Shown one piece after another: positions 57,090 to 64,000 of a stretch of DNA of 64,000 bases (within the stretch, counting starts at the first letter, position 1; every line of letters begins with the position of its first letter). The DNA comes from Torreya grandis (taxonomy: Eukaryota > Streptophyta > Pinopsida > Cupressales > Taxaceae), in assembly GCA_037957365.1 (NCBI GenBank), contig JARHVA010001427.1, positions 3,350,001 to 3,414,000 on the forward strand. The letters run 5' to 3'. A program made the translations under genes and the position numbers. Below the pieces are notes generated by a model. The model ran no database searches. It was not told where the DNA came from and was given only the letters and a program-made list of their open reading frames with translations.

Positions 57090-58110
57090 CCCATGTATTT
57101 TAATCATGCCTAAGTTCACATGCTTTAATGGTCATGGGGATATTACTATTCACTTAAAATAATATATACAATATTTTAAACATTGGGATGAGTACGAATG
57201 CCTTAAATTGAAGGCCTTACATCAAATTTTAGCTCAAGATGCTCTAGATTGGTTTTATAGCCTCTTAAATAGTTCCTTTTAAACATTATAAAAACTCAAA
57301 GATATGTTATTATCTAAATTTCATCAATACACCTTACCAAAGTTACCATTGGAACATTTACAAGTATTAAAAAAAATGATAATGAGTCCATTTCAGACTA
57401 TGTTATCAGATTTAAGGACATATTGTTTTACTTAAACTATACCCTCTTAGATTTGGAAGTGTAATTTATATTTAGTATGGATATTATTTACCCTCTTAGA
57501 TAAAGAGTGTTACATAAACCCTTTTCTTCATTTGATATTTTATATTTGGATGTTCATAAATATGCATGTGCTTTAATGAATACAAAATCAAGTTCCCTAC
57601 TTCAACACCTAAAGGTAAACATGGTAAAAATAGTGTTTTCAAAGTAAACAAGTAAACTAAGAAGGCTCATGAACCACTTAAAAAATAATATTAAGAACCA
57701 ATATTCCATACTAAGTAACAAATAATAAATTTATTAAATAAAGGGAATGAGTATAATTATAGAATACTTACTATAATTAAACCATTTGCCTCTACAAAAA
57801 GATAATAACATCAGTTTGAGTGGTACCAATCTATACCACATGATATATTGTGCACATTATTGGATAAATAAATGATAAATATTCCTCCTAATTCTTATTA
57901 CCCACCACACATATTTTATAAGGTAAAAATATAACACTTTTGAACTTACCATGGTATAATTGGGCACTGAGATAATGATTGTTTTTCTCATGAGCAAAAG
58001 CTCACATAGTTAGCCAATCAAGAAATTATTACATTTAAAAAAGACATTTCTAGACCTAATTTACTAATTATTCTAGAGGCTAATGTAAGAGGGTAAAAAC
58101 ATATTATTCT
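57090..58110 (+). pseudogene. Decayed gag of the plus-strand Tat-like element
   Basis: Capsid part: PKFTCFNGHGDITIHL (57109-57157), then HWDEYECLKLKALHQ, DALDWFYSLLNSS, LKDMLLSKFHQYTL, then a frame change into DNESISDYV-like text near 57385. This is the 'PKF..Y.G...P..H', 'AL.WF..L' and 'F...F...Y' order of plant Ty3/gypsy gag. Around 57935-58040 a TYHGIIGH*DNDCFSHEQKL segment matches the YH..GH.T..C motif that ends Tat gag, as does the equivalent in the element at 26553-33552. No protease could be recognised after it. Stops occur in every domain. Confidence 0.68.
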
Positions 58111-59814
58111 CCTTTTTAACATCATGTGGTTCATATACTTTGAAATAAGGTGACCACTAGTATAATTCCTTCTCCTAGTGTATCATCTCCCAAGATTAAT
58201 CTCTCCAACACTAATGCCACCAAGGAACCATTTATCGATTGAGTCCCTCATAAAGAGACACCTAAAAAAGTTTAAGCTACACAAATTATATGGTTACCTA
58301 AATAGATACATACATATACACAATATATTTCTATACATTCTTTAGAGTCAACAATAGAAATAAAACCAATAATTCTATTACCACATGATCATTACAGTTG
58401 AAATTTATTATTTCCATATAGGTTTCATTGCATTTAGTGATTTATTTATTACCACTATAATACAAGAATTTCAATACATGGAAATATTTTTTATATAATT
58501 TACCATATACAAACATACATTAAAGAAACAAATGAAAGTAATGTATACACTATCAAAAAAGAATGAAACATACAATTTCATGTGAAACAAGGATACTAAA
58601 TACAAACATATCAAAATACCATGATACAATTCCTAATTATATTACACATCATATTAAATATAAATATCACCTAAACATGTTCTTATTAATACTTCAAAGA
58701 AACCATAGAGCATGACAAATAAGAGAGTGATAGATATTTCACTTATACATTCTCCTTGGTAGTACCACTAGTTTATTACACTAGGATCTGATTGGTAAGA
58801 TACCTTTGAGAATCCATGGGATGAGTCATAGGATAGTTATTTCTTTACACATATTATAAAAATAAAAAATTTCAAACATATAAAAATATTTTCATTATTT
58901 ACATATTATATTATATCATTGGCATATATGTTGTTAGTTTTATGTTAGTAGATGGTGTATCAGTATTTTCTATATACACATGTTTCACACATATTTTGAG
59001 TGTGATTTAAGCATACATAGATATGAGATATAAGCACTTTTTGATGTTGGGATACTTTTTTTAATCATGTCACCAATATTTTTGTACATCCACCTCTATG
59101 ATCATGATACATATAGGTTATATCACTATATGGTTGATTTACATTATCATGTTTGAACTTGTATACTTACACATGCATTTATCATGCTTACATATTTCCT
59201 AGTGTACTTCATATGCTATGTACTTAACATTTTTTGCTAACACATTTGATTAATTGGATAGAATGATATGTTTTCAATATTTTCTTATGCTTTCATTTAT
59301 GCACTTCCTTGAGTTCCTTGTCATGCTATTGTCTTATTTTTTTGAGAATTTGAATATGTTATATTGTTTGTGGCCCCCATGTATTTATTTTCTTATTTAG
59401 AATTTGATATGTCATTCTTGATTTTTTGTATATTTTACCTAGTCATATCCATTTGATTGTGTAAAATTTAAACATACCACTTGTTTTTGATCTCCTTAGA
59501 CCATTATTTGTTGAATTTCATTTGAGTTTTCTTGGTTTCTTGTTAATCTTGTAATATTACTATCTAGACTTTACCATGATATTTATAATGCATCTTATGC
59601 CTTGATTTGTCATATTATGGTGATTTAGTGTTAAATTTTCCTATACATGTTCATTTTATGTGCTACATGGTTCATTCATGATTATATGGTTATCTTATCC
59701 TTTTGAGGTGAGGTAAATAATTATATCTATCTTTCCTCACCTCAAGGGGGGAAATATCAGTGGGGTAATGTCATAGAGGCATGGAATTGACAAATTCATA
59801 GTTACAAATTCAAT
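58111..59814 (+). other. Non-coding 3' interior of the plus-strand Tat-like element
   Basis: No protease, RT or integrase motif. The stretch 58650-58880 aligns in reverse orientation with 29390-29690 of the 26553-33552 element (shared TTCTTATTAATACT, AAAGAAACCATAGAG, CTCCTTGGTAGT, TCATAGGATAGTTATTT). At 59744-59754 AAGGGGGGAAA looks like an internal polypurine tract, since no LTR follows it. Confidence 0.6.
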
Positions 59815-59980
59815 GGGGGCATGTTATAGAAACATGTTCTCCATACTTGCTTAGTATTTAAAATTTCCATATTATAGTGGTAACATGTTTTTAAAACATA
59901 TCCTCCACATTGGCACTTATATCAGTTTTCAAATTTTCTCTATATATAGTAGGGGAATGTTATGGTAACATGTCCTCCAT
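59815..59980 (+). repeat. Tandem hairpin block, three ~65-bp units
   Basis: Units start GGGGGCATGTTATAGAAACAT, GTGGTAACATGTTTTTAAAAC and AGGGGAATGTTATGGTAACAT, each followed by a 'CTCCA' and a spacer. CATGTT/AACATG halves are inverted in each. It is the counterpart of 28705-28864 in the related element and lies just before the truncated 3' LTR. Confidence 0.68.
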
Positions 59981-59999
59981 CTGATCTAGATAATAGTAT

Positions 60000-60349
60000 C
60001 GATGTAACCATCCTAGGCTGACATGTGTTTAAGGTCACATAGGCAATTCGTCTACAATTTGGAATTTTTTCTAAAATAAAATTTCAGTTTGCTTCCTACC
60101 TATTCTAGGTCTAGATATATACTAACATTAGAACTAACTATGTATATTCTTTTTATTATCATGTAAATATTCATCATAGTTTTATTTCTTTATTTTTATC
60201 ATATCTTATCATAATTTTATTATATGCTCTATATGAGTTTTATAATTAATTAGCCAGTTATATATATGTTTATCACTCATACTTATTCATTTATATTTTC
60301 TTAACACTATCTATCCCATCAAGATCCATATTTAATTTAGGGTAAAATA
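60000..60349 (+). repeat. Truncated 3' LTR of the 54264-60349 element
   Basis: Only the part equivalent to about 55262-55615 is present. Shared blocks: TGTGTTT.AGG.CACA, TTATCATATCTTA, TAATTAATTGG/AGCCAG, and TATCCCAT.A.GATCCATAT at the end. The junction with the hairpin block upstream is abrupt, which marks the deletion point. Confidence 0.8.
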
Positions 60350-60640
60350 GGGATGACCTTGATGTTAAATGATTTAAATGACTCAATCATTTCCTAGGCC
60401 ATGTAATTATACTTTTTTAAATATGAGATTTTTTACTAGTATTTAATCTTTATATGATTAAAAACTAGTTATGAATCTCCAAACACAACAATTACTTAAC
60501 ATTGTGTTTTAGTGAAAATTTCAATCCTAGAATCAAATTTTCATACTCAGCTCAATTTCTATTGAAATGGAATTGTAACTTGTATACAACAAGATATTAT
60601 CTCCCATATGGATTGGTTAAAGTTATGTTGACACTGTATA
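60350..60640 (-). pseudogene. Tat-element RNase H-like domain, 5' part
   Basis: Minus strand reads GVYSVNITLTNPYGR, then KLQFHFNRN*AEYENLILGL, HNVK*LLCLEIHN*FLII, and near the junction MIESFKSFNIKVIP. This is the pattern of the extra RNase H of Tat elements ('C.NN.AEYEAL..GL', 'V.GDS.LI', 'F..FNI..IPRE'). It lies on the amino-terminal side of the RT, as the frame continues into 54263-53561. The Glu of AEYE is kept; the Asp expected in the GDS position is His or Asn here. Confidence 0.8.
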
Positions 60641-60699
60641 CACCAATATCAAAATGCACTAGTGGTTAAATGAGCACACAATAATTGATTGTAAACACA

Positions 60700-63600
60700 A
60701 CCACTTAAGGTCTAGATAAGAATGTTATCATATGGATTTGGGTGATTGATATGGTAACTATGGATTAAGATAATATAAGGATTGATTGATATGTTTGAGG
60801 TGATACTAGTAGATCTTGACAACATCATATTACTTGTTGAGAGCATTCAACTATAAGGAAACTAAACTCTAAGGACCCTTAGTCTTAGTAATTACTATGA
60901 AGTGAAGATCTTGGTTAATGCTACGTATGATGCAATAGGATTGATTAGGCTAGACCATATGAGGAATATCATAAACATGTTTGGGTTGATTATTCTTGCT
61001 TAATGCCATAAATAAGAGGTGAATGATATGGATGAGTCTAGACCTAAGGACAAAGAAGGGAAATGGAGATGGGACTAAATATGGGTGATGTTGATTAGGT
61101 AAACTCTATGTATAGGATGGGAAACTATAGGTGGTTTTTTTATGTGTTCTTGTTCATCTAAAGCAGTCAAAGAGACAAAAAATTAGATGAGGAATTAAGG
61201 TGTAATAGAAAACCTCACATCTTATCTTCGTATTAATACCAATGTAAATATACCTATCTATAACCAATACTCTAACTCTATATAATAAACCTTGGTGGAA
61301 AAATCCTAGTGTCTTTAGAAGGGTCATCCAAAGGAGGTTAGTCAAAATCTATGTTAGAAGCCTATGAACTTGTTAGATGATGGATTGTTTTATATGCTTG
61401 ATGTGAAGTTTCAAGAAAGGTGTTATATGGGGTGCTTATAGGAATATGCATTGCTTGCATGAAACATTTTTTTTTTGCATGTTTTATATTCTTATAATAA
61501 AATTTAAGTACTTACATGTGTTGTCAAGGCTTATTTACACTTTTTTTTTTGAGTTTTTTATTATTCTTGGATTGTTTTTTGAGTTTATAGGGGTAAAATG
61601 CTTGATTTTTGAAATTAAAATATTGAAAGTAAAGAAATAAAAAAGAAAAAGTAAATAATATCAAATACATTTTTTATATTTTTACAATAATTCACAATTC
61701 ATTTAAGTGAGAGAGGAAGAAACCTACACTATTATGCAAAGTGTTGATTTTTCCTAAATTTGTCTAGATGTAATCTAGATGGTGATGTTTTTGTATTTTT
61801 TGTTTCATTTATGTGGAATAAATTAAACATGAAAATTATGTATTCTAAATTTTCAAACAATGAAAAATCAAATATAATCTAAAACAACAATATCACAACA
61901 CTCTTTTTTTAACTTTCTTTGTCTAGGAACAAGATAAACTGGCCTTTCAACTTTCCTAGTTTGTTCCAAACAAGTTTTTAAATAATTTTATAAAGAGATA
62001 AAAAATAAATATGAAATTTTGTTTTATTTTTTCAATAGGAAAAAAAAAACACTTTCAATTAATTAAAAAAACAAAATCATAAATATACTTGCTTTGTTTG
62101 TGCACCTAAGATTATCTAAGGTTTTGTGGTTGACTAGTTAGTTGGTTTGAATGCAATAAAACTTGTTCTAACTTTAAAAATGGAATGTTAAGTTTGTTTG
62201 GAATGTTTTGAAAATTTACTAAGGTTTTCATATGATTTTTTTATGAAATCATTTTTTAATGGAGAGAAAATAAATCTATTGGAATGTAAGCACAATCAAA
62301 ACTAACTATTTTTCCTTTTTGGTAGCAAAGATAATGAAAATAAATAAACTTATCTCCCTATAAAATTTACTCTTTTATTAATGATGATATTAATTTACTA
62401 AAATAATAAATATACCAATCTAATATAATAAATAACAAATATTTAAATAAAAATATCCTTCAACTTGACTAAGGCATATATCAACTAAAATGTATGTAGT
62501 ATGTTGATGAAAAAAATTCTCAGTAAGCTAGCTCCTTTTCATCCTTATGTGAATTTTGGTAAATCTCTAACTATGGGATGACCAAGATCTGAAACAAATG
62601 AGGAAGTAAAATATACACAACCACAAATGGAGATCAATTTAACTTAGGTTGACTAATGCTCTTATTTATAAAGACTGAGTTGCCAGACTAATAACACTTC
62701 TTCACCTATTGTAATGTAGTTGGCATGAAAACTATAGAGGCTAGACATTCAAGAAATTGTAGCAATACTTTGGGTAAAAGATTTAAAATAATAATTTATA
62801 AATGAAAATTTTAGATTTGAAATCAGGCCAAAAATGGTCTTTTATTTAAACAGTTGGGATCTTTCATGAGGTGGAAGAGGGAGTTGAAATAGTTGGAACT
62901 CCAAGAATGATTAAATAGTGACTAAATATGATTACAATCATGAAATGGAGTGATCTAAGTAAGTTATTAGGAAATAACAAGGCCTAAAGGATAAAAATTC
63001 ATAATGAAAATATGTAAATGTGTCAAAAATTGAGTTTTAGATGCTAATTTTGGAAGACAAAATAAAAGGATATAATTGGTGGGTGATCGCAAAACCACCA
63101 ATTTTGGTGATAGAACCACCAATTTATGTACATAAATACCTTTAATTTTTTATGTAACTACCTTGTTATGATGAAACCATCATGTTAATTACAAAACTGC
63201 CATAGTGGTTATGTAATATGAGGGGTAGTTTCATAAAGTACGGTGGGGGTTTTGTCACTAGAGAAATGGTTTTGTATTGCATATAAATTATTTTTAAATA
63301 AGTTGACAAAGATACAAATTTTAAACAAAATGAGACCAAAATGGTTTAAGGGAAGATTAGGGAAGTAAAAGGGGATAAAGGAGTTAGAGAATTCCATGTG
63401 GATCATAAAATAAGATATTATTACATCATCATCGTATTTGTATCATAAATGTAGTGTTGGGTGAATATTTTGTCAATCAGCTAACTGATGAGCAAAATAG
63501 GTCTAATTAACCATAGCAAGGAAGATTAGTTAGCCTAATGTGCAGGTTTACCACATCAAAAGGGGACAAATCTCTCCTCTCATCAAGGGGAGGTTCCCTA
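60700..63600. other. Undiagnosed AT-rich DNA
   Basis: By the layout of the Tat host its protease and gag should lie here on the minus strand, but I cannot recognise either. There are A- and T-rich runs (61460-61680, 62030-62070). At 63080-63240 words of the form AACCACCAATTT and GTGGTTATGTAA recur, like the GGTTAT-type subrepeats inside the LTRs of the 15803-19621 element. Confidence 0.4.
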
Positions 63601-64000
63601 TAGGTATGAAGTGGCTATATACTATAAATATATGCAGAAAATAACACTCAAGAGTAGGGTATCACCATCCATCTCTCTTTTTTTAGAGATGATGTTCAAA
63701 GACAAAGGAGAAATCTAGGTGAAAACACTGAAGACACTTCTCTTCCTTTAGAAGTGGTCTTATAGGAAATAACAGGAGTTCTTTCAGGTATTGACAAGTA
63801 ACTAGTAACAAAGTGCAATAGCCAATAGAATGAAGTGTAGCACAAAGTCTCCACTTCAGCTGCCCAAAGAGTGAAACATAAAGGATAATAGGGGCACAAA
63901 GTCATCCTAGAATCCTCAACACTAAAAATAATTATGACAACACAAAGTCTGAAAGTAACTAGCTTCAAGACATTTACCTCATCACTTCCACTAGTTCTAC
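63601..64000. other. Less AT-rich terminal stretch, possibly an LTR start
   Basis: The composition is visibly more balanced and more purine-rich than the rest, with ACTATAAATATATGC (TATA-like) at about 63620-63634. An LTR with a TATA box running off the window end would fit, as would the edge of a younger insertion. The minus-strand open frame at 63696-63968 is rich in Cys, Tyr and Phe and is not convincing as a protein. Confidence 0.35.

Larger units (their letters stand above)
54264..60349 (+). mobile_element. Tat-like gag element, plus strand, 6.1 kb, 3' LTR truncated
   Basis: The left LTR (54264-55615) is the reverse-strand relative of the LTRs at 26553-33552. The right LTR is present only as its last ~350 bp (about 60000-60349), with the exact GGGAT duplication outside. 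The interior has a gag capsid domain (57090-57440), a His/Cys motif (57935-58040) and the tandem hairpin block (59815-59980). No RT or integrase is seen. About 1 kb of the 3' LTR, with its polypurine tract, appears to have been deleted after insertion, because the integration footprint is intact on both sides. Confidence 0.85.
41300..60700 (-). mobile_element. Tat-lineage Ty3/gypsy element, split by two later insertions
   Basis: Three minus-strand segments belong to one polyprotein: 60640-60350 (RNase H-like), 54263-53561 (RNase H end, linker and start of RT) and 43640-41300 (rest of RT, RNase H, integrase). The gaps are exactly filled by the elements 54264-60349 and 43641-53560. At each gap the host frame resumes after one copy of the target duplication is dropped. 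Motif style (no chromodomain, KWGAFTYNKMPFG, YTKWI) is that of the Tat branch. Gag, protease and both LTRs are not recognised and may lie beyond 60700 and before 41300. Confidence 0.82.

Noticed and set aside
63696..63968. Minus-strand frame of 90 residues as a host exon
   Set aside because: The composition (Cys, Tyr, Phe, Leu) and lack of any motif do not support it; I keep only the compositional observation.

Overview
The window looks like intergenic heterochromatin of a large-genome seed plant. It is very AT-rich, almost free of CpG, and made mostly of old LTR retrotransposons that have collected stop codons, frameshifts and transitions. I find no convincing host gene, tRNA, rRNA or CRISPR array. 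The old yet structurally intact elements, with paired LTRs differing by roughly a fifth to a third by eye, suggest a slow-turnover genome such as a gymnosperm. That is an inference from decay pattern only.

Layout. 1-3460 is undiagnosed AT-rich DNA with a long TC microsatellite and a three-unit minisatellite. 3461-9543 is a minus-strand LTR element with 1.64-kb LTRs, no pol, and an unrecognised acidic protein. 9544-15802 is undiagnosed apart from a perfect AC microsatellite. 15803-19621 is a minus-strand gag-protease-only element. 19622-26552 is undiagnosed, with two unrecognised coding-like traces on the minus strand. 26553-33552 is a complete Tat-like gag-protease element with an exact TAGTA target duplication. 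35197-40689 is a complete but dead Ty3/gypsy chromovirus with all domains and a TTTTA target duplication.

40690 to about 60700 is a nest. A minus-strand Tat-lineage element carrying RNase H, RT and integrase was split twice. A 9.92-kb copia element with ~2.96-kb LTRs (43641-53560) entered its RT domain. A plus-strand Tat-like gag element (54264-60349) entered just after its upstream RNase H-like domain. Removing each insertion with one target copy rejoins the host reading frame. 60700-64000 is undiagnosed and ends in a less AT-rich stretch.

How the parts relate. Four elements carry gag, gag plus protease, or an unknown protein but no visible polymerase, so they would have needed enzymes supplied in trans. 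The Tat host and the chromovirus are the only copies here with RT and integrase remains. The elements at 26553 and 54264 belong to one family in opposite orientations and share a tandem hairpin block near the 3' end. All protein calls come from residue patterns read by eye on translated frames, and LTR ends come from hand alignment of the two copies.
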